A program made the translations under genes and the position numbers. A model generated the notes under the pieces. It did no database searches, was not told where the DNA came from, and was given only the letters and a program-made list of their open reading frames with translations. Below, piece by piece: positions 10,680 to 22,984 of a stretch of 64,000 bases of DNA. This DNA comes from Lota lota (taxonomy: Eukaryota; Chordata; Actinopteri; Gadiformes; Lotidae): NCBI GenBank assembly GCA_026745465.1, contig JACYXH010000436.1:62001-126000 (forward strand), read 5' to 3'. How positions within the stretch are numbered: the stretch's first letter is position 1; each line of letters starts with the position of its first letter.

Positions 10680-13600
10680 TATGACAACTAAAATTTTATT
10701 GTAAGGTGTTTTGGTGTAGGCCTAACTATATGTTTAACGTCAAAGCACACAATGGGCCTCATGCAGGAACATTTGTGCATTGCCCTCTTAAAGGAGCATA
10801 TTTAGCTTTTGTTTTTTTTCGTTTTTCTTCAGTGTGTTGTAGCGTTTTTTTGTCCTGTAAAAGGTCTGTTAAGTTACAAAGCTCAAAGTCCACCCCAAAG
10901 GGAGATACTCTCTCCCACAGAAAAGCCCTCTCCTGAAACGCCTGAAACGGCTCGTTCGCAGTCAGCCTTTACTTCTGAGACTTGGTAACCTCACCATCAA
11001 ATACATTTGTATAAGCCCCGCCCTTCACCGCGCTTCCATCCCCTGCGAGCCATCCCACAATCCCTTGCCCGACAAGGGATTGTGGACAACGCGTCCAAAA
11101 CAAAGTGAATAGGAGCCGTTGCCAAACGCGAGGCCACGCGATTGGTGGGCCGGCCTCTGAGATGTTGCGGACCACTGAGTCTGAATTTATACTTTAGACC
11201 CCACAATGAGGCCCAAGGACTCTTATCAGTTATGGTTTTATAGGAAAATAGGAGTATGGCGAGCAGCAGCATCTGACAAACCCTCTTTCAAAAGTTATAT
11301 GCAGTGGTTTAGTGCAGGGTATACACAGGTATACGGCGTATAACTGCTTCTTCTTCAGTCTGCATTCCGTATACCCACTTCTAAATCCTCTCTGATGCTC
11401 ATCATTCAGTAGTGTCCTGCAATAGCCATACAGTCCAGCACATGAGTAGCTAATCCAATTACATGTGAATAAATGCACATGTTCCCAAAAAAGCACCCAA
11501 TAAAGAGATTATCTTCAGGTAACCAGTGGCTGAAATGTACGGAGCCCCTCTGGGGTCACATGATAGAAAAGAAAACCTTGTTGTGTAAAGTGAGAAGGGA
11601 TTTTTAAACCGTGGCCTTGGATTCTCGATCCATGGGAATGGTTTTGTAAATCCGTTCCCTCGGATTTGCTTTGTTCTACACAGCAGGCCACATTCAGACC
11701 CACATCTTCTTCTCGTGTGCTATAGTCTAATAGAGCTGCAGCATGACATAAAGCAACTCTAACCGCTGTTTTCCAATGGTGTCCATTAACTCAACCGAGA
11801 GAGTATATCACTGTGGTTTTCATGAATATGTTGTAAAATGTAGATATTTGTGTTCATTGTTAACTAAATATGGTTATTTTTTAACAAATCGTTTTGAATA
11901 TATTTTTGAATTCTTTGAATGATGATGATATTTGAATGTTTGTTAAAAATAAACTAATCTCTGACTGAAACACCATGTTTGCCTCATCACGAATGTATCT
12001 AATATTCAGGCATTAGGCCTGTGTACTACCAGTAATATTTGCAAACAGCCCCATGACAAATGTTAATTGTATGATGGTGGCACACTCTGGCCGACACTAT
12101 CTGTTGCAAGAGACAGTTTACAAATTAAACAACTGGCCCATAGACTACTTACAAGGTGAAGGAATAGTTGTCAAATGTTCATGTGTGGATGGATTTAGGA
12201 ATAAGGAATAGTTAACTCAAAATGCATAATTATGTAGTTGTCTCACCCTATAGTCTGTGAACCAGTAGTGCTTGCAAAATCGTCACCTCTTCTGTGGCTA
12301 ATGATATTTTCATAATTATCCTTACTCCCTGAAATCAAGCAAATGACAATGACGAAATACTACTGCCCCATTTTTAGGTGAATTAAATATGAAAGAGTAG
12401 TATTAGGTGTCAATGTTTATAACGCAGCATGCTTATACTTTGCTGGACGGGCCACTTAAAAAAAAATAAGAGTATAGCCACTTCTCCAGGCACTGCTACA
12501 CCACTGGTTATATGCTAATAATCAAAGATGAACAGAAATGGCAGAAATGGACCAGTCATTTTAACTGGTCCTGGTCCTCGACATACTAAATGTTTGTTTT
12601 TATCTTACTTTTTATAAAAGCCAATATTAATTTGTGATAGGTCCTCGTGGGTTAGGCTGTTAGTGTTTAAAAAGGAAAGGTCCTTGAATCTTTTGCACAA
12701 GACCATAATTTTAAAAGCACAAATAGAAAAATAACTAACTTGTCACATCCCGCCCCCTTCATTGAAAATTTTCTTGTGTTTCCTGGTTCTGATTGTTCCC
12801 ACTCACCTTGATTGTTTTCACCTGTCCCCCATTAACAGTCCCCTCCTAGTGTATTCAGTCTGTGTGTTTCCCTTCCTCTGTGTCAAACGTTCCAGCTTTA
12901 CTCTTAGCGATTTTTACGATTCCTTTTTTTATTTTTTTATTCCTGTCTGTTCATCCCGACTACTCCTTTGCCTTCTCCCTGCCGGATTGTTTGGCATTTT
13001 GCCCATATTTTAATGAGCAGACAGGTCGGATTTTACCAGCGTAAAAAATAAATAAAATAATAATCAGCCAGATATTTTCCCACAGTGTCCATGTGACCTG
13101 GAAGAGTTCATCTTGTTCTTGTTCAATCAGTGGGGGGGTGGGGGAGGCAGAGGGGAAGGGAAGTGGAGACACGGGTGGAGACCAGGGGGCCAAGGTGGGG
13201 GAGGGGGAGCTGGAGAGGGCCGTACGAGGAGGAGGAGTGGTGAGGAGGAGGAGTGGTTAGGAGGAGGAGGGTAGAGAGGGTAGTTATGTAGAGAGAAGGG
13301 CCCCGGCGGGGGAGGGTAGGGGCAGGGAGGAGGGAGATACGCGTGGGGTTGGTGGCCGGGGTGCAAATATTTTTGCAAATATTACTTGTCCTAAACAGGC
13401 CTAATGAGTGAATATAATATATATTCAAGATGAGGCAAACATGGTGTTTCAGTCAAAGATTAGTTTATTTTTAACAAACACTCAAATATAATTATCATTA
13501 AAAGAATTCAATAATATATTCAAAACAACATGTTAAAAAAAATTGTGTTTATTAACAATGAACAGAAATATCTAAATTTTACAACACATTCATGAAAACC

Positions 13601-14137
13601 ACAGTGATATACTCTCTCGGTGGGGTCATCGTGGGGCCCGCAGAAGTATAAATTCATCCTCAGTGGTCCCCAACATCTCACAGGCCGGCCCACCAAGCGT
13701 GTGGTCTCGCGTTTGGCCTCCCATTCACTTTGTATTGGACGCGTTGTCGCATGGGGCAAGGGATTGTGGGAAGGCTCGCGGGGGATTACGGCGCGTTGAA
13801 GGGCGGGGCTTATTCAAATGTGTTTGTTGGTGAGGTCACCAAGTCTCTGATGTAAAGGCTGACTGCAAACGAGCCGTTTCAGGCGTTTCAGGAGAGGGCT
13901 TTTCTGTGGGAGAGAGTATCTCCCGTTGGGGTGGACTTTGAGCTTTGTAACTTAACATACCTTTTACGTGGACAATAAAATGCTACAACACACTGAAGGA
14001 AAGTGAAAAAAACCAAAACCGAAATATGGCCCCTTTAAGAGCACAATATGCAAATGTTCCTGCATGAGGCCCATTGTGTGCTTTGACGTTAAACATATAG
14101 TTAGGCCTACACCAAAACACCTTAGAATAAACATTTG
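10680..14137. other. Spacer between convergent lectin genes C and D
   Basis: The spacer holds the 3'-flank block at both ends (about 10700-11270 and, inverted, 13600-14130). Its centre is shared in inverted order with 29978-33451. Bases about 12739-13370 are an extra GC-rich insert described separately. No supported gene. Confidence 0.6.
12739..13380 (-). other. LTR-like and proline-rich insert, left arm copy
   Basis: From 12739 the plus strand starts TGTCACATCCCGCC, like the start of an LTR. On the minus strand a frame at 12960-13193 reads through a proline-rich part, an acidic part (LIEQEQDELFQ) and a hydrophobic segment (NIWLIIILFIFYAG). The inverted copy at 30740-31395 has a 28-base C run that shifts this frame. 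The hydrophobic part aligns with sequence at 56755-56838 and with lectin 5' flanks. I do not recognise the family; it may be a degraded LTR element. Confidence 0.35.
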
Positions 14138-17099
14138 TTAGTCATGAACATCAGACAATGCTGACACATCAAGATTTTTCTCACAGATCCCTAAATTAAC
14201 ATTAAGACACGATGCGTCGTTCCATTCACCCATTCCGTAACGCTCAACACAATCTTCCTCTGTATTTGGAGCTGTCCCTTTATTATTTGGTTCAGAAAGC
14301 CCCCAGTATCTGAAAAAAAGTTATTTTAAATGGATTTAAGTTGTTTTTTTGGTTTAGACATGTTTGAAAGGAATACATAATGAATATGTGGTTTTTCGAG
14401 TAGTGTTGTATGTTACATGTTAATGCTGCATCTAAACCATTCAGGACCACCAAAAAGCATGTGGGCTGGTCCTGAGTGGATGCTCTACTCAGGAATAGAT
14501 TAATAGGGCTGCCTTACTCCCATGATTTTGAACCCATTATCCGATAATTTAGAGCATTTATCATTCCCTCATTTCATATTTTTATATTAACTTAAGTTGG
14601 TACTTGACACTTTATGATGGTTTCCAGATGATGAAAACTAAGAACATTCATAGCAGTTGTCAAAACCACAGCAGTGCAGTCCTTGAAATGGACTGCACCG
14701 AGTCATCTGGTGTGTTCAAACAGGCCAAAGTCTTACGCTGTAGTCAGGGGAGTTCCATCCACCCACTTCCAGGTCCCTTCTACTTCTGCATCGGTTAAAC
14801 CGAGCCAAAAGCCCTCAGGGACAAAATCCTGGAACAGCAATGAAAGGGATATGAATATACTCAAGATCTGTCAAGAAATCACTGCAATAGAAACAATGGA
14901 TGGAGAATTTAGGTTGATAAAAGATGATCATAGTTATTTCAGCCCATACATCTTAGACCTCTAGTAACTTTTTGTTCCTGATAAATTACTGGGATAACAC
15001 TTTCTTGCACTGCTAGTGATTTTCACTATTCACACATGCTGCTACATTCTTCAACATTACTGTCTTGCGCCCATTCACAAATGACACAGCAATGCCGGAA
15101 TAGACCAGCAGATGGCAATAATGCAATACTTATGGATGCCAATACGCAAAGAAATGAAGGACTGAGAGGACCAGACTTATTTTGGAATCTATCTAGTTTC
15201 CAGCCATTCTTGAAAAATCGACCTTGTTTGCAAACAAATAATTTCATTATTGATAGTTATCAAAATCTGCCTTACAGCATTTGGACGTTAAGATAAACAG
15301 TTGTGGATTCAAATACGTCATCAGTGGAGTCTTGTGATTGGTTTGCTCTCTCCACATGATAGAGTCTTACATCAAATGGACGCAACCCTTTACGTGCCTC
15401 TGCCGGAAATGTTACTGCTTTAATCCTCAACACAGCCGTACAGGCAGTGATCCAGAAACGTTACTAGGACTTGAGCAGGGAACTTGGCTGTACAGACTTC
15501 CTGGAATATCAACCCGTTCACATTCACACATGACCCCATGCAAAAAAGGTTCCAGTACATTTCTGGGATAGACTGTATGTGTAAAAGGGGCTTAAGAGTC
15601 CTTTAAATCCTGATGCATATATTATAGTGTATAGTTAAAAGAACGACTCATTTTGTTACCAGATTGGAAATGATGGCTCTAAATTCTGTTATCATTAGTA
15701 CAAGTCAGTTTTATTTGGATATCCCTCAATGGCAGTGAGTCTCAAAGGGTTTCACAGGCCACTATTATACAACCTCCCTACCCTAAGCCCCCAAAGGGCA
15801 AGAAAAACTCCCATAATAATCAAGGAAGAAACCTTGAGAAGGAACAGAGGTTTTCCGTTCCTACTGATGGTTTCTTCCTTGATAATTGAGGGAGTTTTTC
15901 CCTCCTTCGAGGGACGGTTAGGAGTGCAATGGGTGCCATCATGGACAGACATAACGGTAGCATAACAAGTAAAACAGTTTCAGAATATAAAATAATGATG
16001 GTCCACTGTACCGCTGGCCATCCCTATTTTTTTTTTGTATATTTAAATAAATCGGGGTATTTTATCGTTCACTGTAAAACAGAAATGACCGTTCAAACTC
16101 ATGTTGTAAGATTGCAGCCATCCAATGTCAACCACCTTTGGTCCATTTCTCAACCAATGGTAGAAATCATGCTGGGCTGATCTTAGTACTTGGTATGAAA
16201 GCGTGTATGTAAAAAACACACTAGCACACTACCTGCTCCTCCTTGCTGTTTACGACAATGAGATCAGATCCTCTCTCCCTGCAGTCATTCCTGCTATCGT
16301 TCCAGTTCTTCTTGGAATGGGACTTGTAATAGCAACTGCAGATGTTGTTTTCCCAGCACATGCAGAGGTTTCCTGCAAAAAAAAAAAAAACATAAAGCTA
16401 AACATACAACACTTCAAGTGATGACATATTGAACAAATTAGCGATGGTGATACCTTCACCATTCAGGGTCTTTAGTAAGGCATCCTGCTGCTTCAGTAAT
16501 GTGTTGAAAGCAGTCTGCAAGTGATTCCTCTCTTCCACCATGTTGTCTAAAGCGCTCTGCAAGAAATTCCTCTCTTCCACCATGTTGTCTAAAGCGCTCT
16601 GCAATAGATTCCTCTCTTCCACCTTGTTGTCTAAAGCGCTCTGCAAGAGATTCCTCTCTTCCACCTTGTTGTCTAAAGTGCTCTGCAGTTCTTCATTTCT
16701 GCCGGTCACGATGAAATCTGAAGTCAGAAAATGATCTTGATCAATGTCGTCAGAGTGACAAAAAATAGCAAAACACTGAAATCAAACCAAAGATATAGAC
16801 TCAAAACATTATTGTAATGACTGTTTTTATTCTTGCAATGGGTTTGCTCTTGCTCGTACCAATGATTAACATCCACTGCAATACACAATGTGGTTGTAGT
16901 TGAGTGATTATTACAAATGCTGTTGAATTGACTTCATACACACGCAGGGTCATTCTCAACAAACACATTAAGAAGCAAACGGTGTGTGTTGTGTGGAACT
17001 CACAGCGGACAGCTAGATCTGTGAACAACAGGAGCCACAGCAGAGCTACACACCAAGCAGCAGTGTTGAGATGGTTCTTATTCTGAGGGTTAGCAGGGG

Positions 17100-17146
<47 letters not shown>

Positions 17147-17602
17147 CACACATAAACACATACTTAAATTGGAGTCACAGCAGGTGAAGTTCTAAATCAG
17201 GCAGGTTTTATGAAGCATTTCCTAAAAGGGGAAGGGGTTAAACAAATGTTTACTATTTTAAAAGAGTCCAGCACATTATATGGCCCTTTAGCATCAGGAA
17301 GTTAATTGCCACTGAAATAAATCACTATTCACAATAACATTTGAAGATACTAGAAGGTTACGTTGTAGATGTACACCATGTGTGCGGCTGTCACCTGTGT
17401 GTGTCTCGCTTGTCTTCGTGCTTTGAGCCGTGGGCTCATGCTGCTTGGCTGTGGGTCCGATGACGTGGGCATCGATGCTATAAGATATGTCCACAACCCT
17501 CTCCTCCCTCTCACTCCAACTATTCCCTGTTTCCTGCCATGTCCCTGCCTGGGGAGTCCTCACCTTCCTCCCCTTGCTATGGAGGTCCTCTCCCATCTGC
17601 AT
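14138..17602 (-). CDS. Lectin gene D, intact C-type lectin-like receptor (323 aa, EPN type)
   Basis: Exons (minus strand): 17602..17395, 17099..17004, 16717..16454, 16372..16233, 14828..14737, 14309..14138. They total 972 nt and read open to TAA 14138-14140. The protein has a 69-residue cytoplasmic tail, a transmembrane segment at about 85-100 (note an Asp near its outer end, LLLFTDLAV), a neck with four 14-residue coiled-coil units, and a C-terminal lectin domain at about 192-317 with CWENNIC, FWLGLTD, WKWVDGT, EPNNKG, EEDCVE, GEWND and GICE. EPN plus WND is the mannose/fucose-type calcium site of C-type lectins. The likely role is a cell-surface glycan receptor. The 5' exons resemble C/F and the 3' exons resemble E, so the gene is a mosaic. 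No YxxI motif in the tail (ISYSID instead). Confidence 0.88.
17103..17151 (-). repeat. CA/TG microsatellite next to gene D exon 2
   Basis: About 49 bases of CA repeat directly precede (on the minus strand, as TG) the acceptor of exon 2. Equivalent runs: E 27062-27092, F 36171-36202, G 52462-52541, H 55291-55392, I 57436-57501, J 59563-59609. Confidence 0.85.
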
Positions 17603-18120
17603 ATTAGTTGAGTGAACGCCTTGGCTTTACTCAAAATGATTCACCTTGGTTGAAAGATTACGTTATATTAAAGGAAACACAAAACCGCAGACGGGAAGTG
17701 TCCAAAGAGGAAGAAAACCATTTCATAGAAGATATTATTCATTAACTTTTAAGGTCACTTTTCTCTTACCCCTTTCAGATGAAAACACATCCATACAAAA
17801 GTTATCTTTGTTGTGGTTCATAACTACAAATGGATTGAAACGAGGGCTTGAAGATGATCAAGGCAATTTCTCTGTTCAACTTAACAGAATCGAGAAATAC
17901 GTATAATTTGAAGTAAATCTTACATGAGGAACTGCTGACATTTACCTAAAATTGGCAGCAAATTTGAATGAGTAGACAGGTGGGATTTTACCAGCATAAT
18001 TAAAAGAAAAGAAAAACAGAAAATAACAGCCAAATCGGATAACCCTATGATGCTCACTCTGATATTGTTCATTATTCTGTGAATGTTAAACCTTAAAGGT
18101 TCAGGTAACTCAAATGAAAC
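17603..18120 (-). promoter_or_regulatory. 5' flank of gene D
   Basis: The flank is homologous to those of C and F. Bases 17691-17713 carry acgggaagtg and aaagaggaag, two ETS/PU.1-like cores, about 90-110 bp upstream of the ATG. The flank ends with GAAAC (18116-18120), the target duplication of gypsy copy 2. Confidence 0.4.
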
Positions 18121-18659
18121 TGTTATGGTTACGGACTAGGACCCAAACGCAAGACACCGAGACAGAGATGGAACGGGGTCAAAAAGGGATTTATTTAAGT
18201 GACGGTACAGGCAAGGACAAAGCAGGCGGATGGTCAGGTAGGCAGGGGTTCGTTGGCAGGCGGGTGGCAAGCAGGCCGAGGGACGTAGGCAGGCGGGTGG
18301 TCAGGCAGGCGAGTGGTCAATAACGGTAGGCAGGCAGACAGGAACTAGGAACAGGAATCACACCGGGAATAGGAACGGGAACGGGAGCAGGAACTAAGCA
18401 CAGGGAGAGAACAGGTTACGGGCAGGCGAGGACAAGGAAGCAGATATATAATGTGCGGGAACGAGGTAACGAACTCAGAGTGTTGACAACGAACTGGCGC
18501 CGGCTGCTTGTTGAACGGGGAAGAAGTAGGGTGCGTTTATTGGTGATTGAACAGTGTAGAACGGAGTGCATGAGGGAAATTGGTGACGGGAATGTAAACA
18601 AAAGCACATGGTGTAGTGGCAGCCGGCGCAGCTAGGTGGAGGCAGAGGATTGCGTAACA
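18121..18659 (-). repeat. 3' LTR of gypsy copy 2 (539 bp)
   Basis: It is homologous to the 547-bp LTRs at 6411-6957 and 37183-37729. Its ends are TGTTACGCA (complement of 18651-18659) and CATAACA (complement of 18121-18127). Confidence 0.85.
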
Positions 18660-20316
18660 GTACCCCCCCCCTCTACGGACGCCTCCAGGCGGACGCACAG
18701 GGTGAGAAGGGTGCTGGCGGTGGAAGTCCTTGACGAGGGAGGGGTCCAGGATGCGGCTTCGAGGAACCCAGGAGCGCTCCTCTGGGCCATTCCCCTCCCA
18801 GTCGACCAGATACTGGAACCCCCGGCCACGTCGACGCACGTCCAAGAGGCGACGAACTGTCCAGGCGGGATGGTCATCAATCATTCGGGGGGGTGGTGGA
18901 GCTGGGGTGGGAGGCGACAGCGGGCTGGAGGAGACTGGCTTGAGCTGGGACACGTGGAAAGTGGGATGAACACGGAGAGACGAGGGGAGTTTGAGACGGA
19001 CGGCACAGGGGTTGACAATGGATTTGATAACAAAGGGACCAATGAAACGGGGAAAGAGCTTCTGCGACACCGCCTTTAGGGGAAGGTCCTTGGACCGCAG
19101 CCAAACTCTTTGTCCGGGGGTATATTGTGGAGCCGGGAGACGGTGTTTATTTGCTTGTCGCTTGGAGCGGGTAGATGCCTGGAGGAGTGCTGTTTGTGCG
19201 CGCTTCCAAGTGCGCTGGCAACGACGGAGGTGTGCCTGGACGGAGGGGACCGAGATTTATGTCTCAAGGGATGGGAAAAGGGGAGGCTGATACCCTAACG
19301 AGCACATGAAAGGGGACAGGCCTGTGGAAGCGTACACCAGGGAGTTGTGGGCGTACTCAACCCATGGGAGTTGAGTACTCCAGGAAGAGGGGTTAGCGTT
19401 GGTAACGCAGCGGAGCGCGGCCTCCATCTCCTGATTGGCGTGCTCCAACTGACCGTTAGATTGAGGGTGGAACCCCGAGGAGAGGCTGACCGAGGCCCCA
19501 AGAGCGGTGCAGAATGTCCGCCAAACCTGGGAGATGAACTGGTGACCTCGATCGGAAACCACGTCCAGCGGGATGCCATGTAGACGGAATACATGTGTGA
19601 CTAGAAGGTCCGCAGTCTCTCTGGCAGATGGAATTTTGGGGAGAGCAATGAAGTGGGTGGACTTAGAAAAGTGATCGACGACCGTGAGGACCGTGGTGTT
19701 CCCTTCGGAAGGAGGAAGGCCGGTAACAAAATCAAAGGCGATATGGGACCATTGGCGACTGGGAATGGGAAGGGGATGGAGAAGACCAGAATGGGGCCGG
19801 GTGGAGGTCTTGTTGCGGGCGCAGGTCGAGCACGCAGCGACGAAGGAACGGACGTCAGCGTCCACGGTAGGCCACTAAAACCGCCGTCGGAGGAAGTTAT
19901 AAGGTGCGAACAACGCCTGGGTGACAGGTGAGGTTGGAGGAGTGTGCCCAGGTGAGGACCCTGGTGCGTTCCGTATCGGGTACAAACAAGCGATTTGGGG
20001 GACCGGTACCTTGGTCTGGCTGATTTCCCTGGGCCTGGATCACTGCGGACTCAACCTCACAAGTGAGCGTCGCGGACGAGTCAAGAGGGTGGTAGGATGG
20101 GTTCCGGATCCGGGCTGGGGTCTTCAGGAGAGTAAAGGCGGGACAGGGCGTCTGGCTTGACGTTCCGGGAGCAGGGGCGGTAGGTAAGGGTAAAATTGAA
20201 ACGACCAAAGAATAAAGCCCATCTGGCCTGCCGAGAGTTGAGTCGTTTGGCGGATTGAATGTAAGACAGGTTGCGGTGGTTTGTCCAAACGATAAACGGC
20301 TGCTCTGCTCCCTCAA
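18537..20316 (-). pseudogene. pol: Gypsy copy 2 integrase region (broken)
   Basis: The integrase core is open at 19257-19865 ([33 protein letters not shown]) and the chromodomain-like end at 18537-19070 (YLVDWEGNG). A further frame at 19897-20316 covers the zinc-binding N-terminus. The pieces lie in different frames, with a break near 19866-19897. The protein would act in inserting element DNA, and in chromoviruses the chromodomain is thought to guide target choice; this copy is not functional. Confidence 0.75.
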
Positions 20317-21297
20317 GCCAGTGACGCCACTCCTCGAGTGCCAATTTCACAGCCAGGAGCTCACGATTCCCTACATCGTAGTTCCATTCAGGGGGAGTAA
20401 GCCGCCGGGAAAAGAAAGCACAGGGGTGCAACTTGTGGTCCGTGGGGGAGCGTTGGGAGAGAACAGCCCCCACGCCGAGTCGACCTCCACCACAAACTGG
20501 AGAGAGGGGTAGACACTGGAGGGAGGGGTCGGGTTGGATCAGGATGGGAGCCGACACGAACAGTCTCTTGAGGGTCTCGAAGGCGGCCCCCGCCTCCGGT
20601 GTCCACAAGAAGGACCCCTTGGTGGAAGTCAAGGCCGTGAGGGGTGCCGCAACTTGGCTGTACCCACGAATGAAGCGGCGATAGAAGTTGGCGAAGCCCA
20701 AAAACTGTTGGAGCTTCTTGCAGGTGGAGGGAGTCGGCCACTCGGCCACCGCCGAAACCTTAGATGGGTCCATCCTAATCTCCCCCTGACCGATGATGTA
20801 CCCCAGAAAGGAAGTGGACGTAACGTGGAACTCACACTTCTCTACTTTGACGTAGAGCCTATTTTCCAATAGGCGCTGGAGGACCTGTCGTACGTGGATC
20901 ACGTGCTCCTCCAGTGACCCCGAGAAGATGAGGATATCGTCCTTTAGTAAACTAAAACAGAATGATTCAGCATGTCGCGGAGGACATCGTTGACCAAAGC
21001 TTGGAACACGGCGGGGGCGTTGGTGAGCCCAAAGGGCATAACCAGGTACTCAAAGTACCCTAGAGGAGTGTTAAAGGCAGTCTTCCACTCATCCCCCACC
21101 CGGATGCGAACCAGGTGGTAAGCATTGCAGAGGTCCAACTTAGAAAATATCCTGGCTCCGTGGAGGGGAACGAAGGCGGAGCTGATAAGCGGTAAGGGGT
21201 ACTTGTTCCTGATGGTGATGTTGTTTAAACCGCGGTAGTCAATGCAATGGCAAAGAGAGCGGTCCTTCTTGCTTACAAAAAAAAAAAACAGCTCCAA
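20081..21297 (-). pseudogene. pol: Gypsy copy 2 reverse transcriptase and RNase H (frameshifted)
   Basis: Two frames, 20944-21297 and 20081-20902, together cover RT. The first has [21 protein letters not shown] and MPFGLTNAP; the second starts after the YLDD motif and includes [21 protein letters not shown] and RNase H. A 3-base change plus shift at about 20940 (cgtcctttagtaaac, where copy 3 has cgtccaagtaaac) separates them. The RNase H active-site stretch that is intact in copy 1 is scrambled ([11 protein letters not shown]). Confidence 0.75.
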
Positions 21298-21340
21298 CCG
21301 GGGAGGAAGATGGACGGATGATTCCAGCGGCTAAGGATTC

Positions 21341-22051
21341 TTAAATGTATTGCTCCATGGCCTCTCGTTCGGGGCGCGAGAGGGTGAAGAGACGGCTACT
21401 AGGCAGAGGGGCTCCAGGGAGAAGGTCTATGGCACAATCGTTTGGGCGATGGGGGGGCAGAGAAAGGGCGTGGACCTTGTTAAATACCTCTCCTAGGTCG
21501 TGGTAGGCTACAGGAACGGAGGACAGGTCAGGAGGAGCAGGCAAGATCCTGGGCTCCAAAACACGGGGAGACTGGGCGGAACGCAGACAATAGGAGAGGC
21601 AGGAAGGACTCCAGGAAACAACACGGCCGGATCCCCAATCGATCTGGGGGTTATGGGTCTGAAGCCATGGGAAACCGAGGACTAACGGAATAACGGGGCA
21701 GTCAATTATGTGGAAGGATATGGATTCGTGATGAATATCGGAAATCAAAAGATTGAGTGGAACTGTCCGACGCTCCAAACGGGCTAGGGGTTTACCATTT
21801 AGGGCCTGGGCCTCGATTGGAGAGTCGAGAGGAATGGTGTCTATCCCTAATTGGTGAACTAACTCCCGGTCTATGAAGGACTCATCCTCTCCCGAGTCCA
21901 GTAGAGCAGAAAGTGGAAGGGACTGGTCTTGCCACAAGAGGGCAGCATCGAGCAAGGGGCGAGGAGCCGAGGGATTTAATGCACGACTCACCAGTACCCC
22001 CAGGGTTGCTTGGGAGTTACCTCTCTTTACTGGGTGTGTGGGACAGGCCAA
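21341..22051 (-). pseudogene. Gypsy copy 2 gag end and aspartic protease
   Basis: The frame starts inside a zinc knuckle of the form C-x2-C-x4-H-x4-C (CIYCGLPGHFLLAC, beginning just upstream near 22090) and continues into a protease with ALLDSGEDESFID, where D-S-G is the catalytic triad of retropepsins. It ends at a stop before RT. Most of gag is missing, replaced by LTR sequence. Confidence 0.7.
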
Positions 22052-22526
22052 CAGGAAATGGCCTGGTAGGCCACAGTAAATACAGCTCCCGGACCGGACT
22101 CTGCGCTCCCTCTCTTCTGGGGTGAGGCGAGCTCGTCCAAGCTGCGTGGGCTCTGGGTCTGGTTGAGGCGTTGGCTCGTGCCAGAGTGAAAAGGGCCGAG
22201 GTGGTGAAGGCGGCTGAGAAGCAGGGAAGAGAGAGAGACGAGCGCGTGGGGGGACGAGGTAACAAACTCAGAGAGTATTGACAACAAACTGGCGCCGGCT
22301 GCTTGTTGAACGGGGAAGAAGTAGGGTGCGTTGATTGGAGACCGGAGTGTAGAACGGAGTGCACGAGGGAAATTGATGACGGGACTGTAAACAAAAGCAC
22401 ATGGTGTAGTGGCAGCCGGCGCAGCTAGGTGGAGGCAGAGGATGGCGTAACAGTACCCCCCCCCCCCCCCCCCTCTACGGAAGCCTCCAGGGGGACGCAC
22501 AGGGTGAGGCAGAGGATGGCGTAACA

Positions 22527-22984
22527 GAAACGGCTGATGATGACAGACGATATTGAACCGATTGAATAATAATAACATTGATAATTTGTTTTCATCCTCA
22601 TGTCGAGGCAGGCAGGGGTCAGGTGATCGGCATCGTAATACAAAGGGTCAGGCAGGAATCGTAGTCGGGGTATCAAAGCAAGGCATGGGTATCCAGTACT
22701 GGTACACAAGAGCTCAGAAATGCAGGTAAGTAACAACAAGACTTCGCAGGGAACTGAGGGGAATGCTGGCATTTAACCATTGGAGTATGTGTGAAACAGG
22801 TGAAGGGAATGACCTTGAGTGATGGGATAATGCTGTGCAGGTGTATGAGAACTGTTGTCCATGGTGGTGGGCTGGGTGAGTGTACCTAGTACTCTGGTGA
22901 CTGGGATCTGTGGTGCTGTCCATGGTGCTGCTCTGGATGTTTCATAATAGCATAATCATTTGTTACTTTTTGTCTGCTTTTCAG
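22527..22984. repeat. LTR-like repeat upstream of the Ulp1/PHD remnant
   Basis: Bases 22532-22600 match 60352-60424 and 22601-22984 match about 61790-62171. The intervening 1.37 kb present in the right copy is missing here, which removed the first Ulp1 exons. The second part resembles an LTR or other repeat (GGTGATCGGCATCGTAATAC); no gene is seen. Confidence 0.5.

Larger units (their letters stand above)
4450..17825 (+). repeat. Left arm of a large inverted duplication
   Basis: Gypsy copy 1, gene C, the C/D spacer and gene D appear in inverted order and orientation as gene E, the E/F spacer, gene F and gypsy copy 3 (26440-39700). ATG-to-ATG distances are close: 10.12 kb (C to D) and 10.00 kb (E to F). 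Near identity is evident for C/F and the spacers; the D/E 5' halves differ. Confidence 0.85.
18121..22526 (-). mobile_element. Ty3/gypsy chromovirus, copy 2 (both insertion borders preserved)
   Basis: The element is flanked by GAAAC at 18116-18120 and 22527-22531 and has TGTTA/TAACA termini. The unoccupied site is visible at about 60350 (AAATGTAACGGCTGATC). From the 5' side on the minus strand it has a rearranged 5' end, the end of gag with a zinc knuckle, protease, RT, RNase H, integrase, chromodomain, polypurine tract and 3' LTR. Several frameshifts break pol, so it is defective. The 5' LTR is replaced by about 20 bp of LTR start, then the pol end plus G-run, then about 230 bp of LTR start again. 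Confidence 0.9.
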
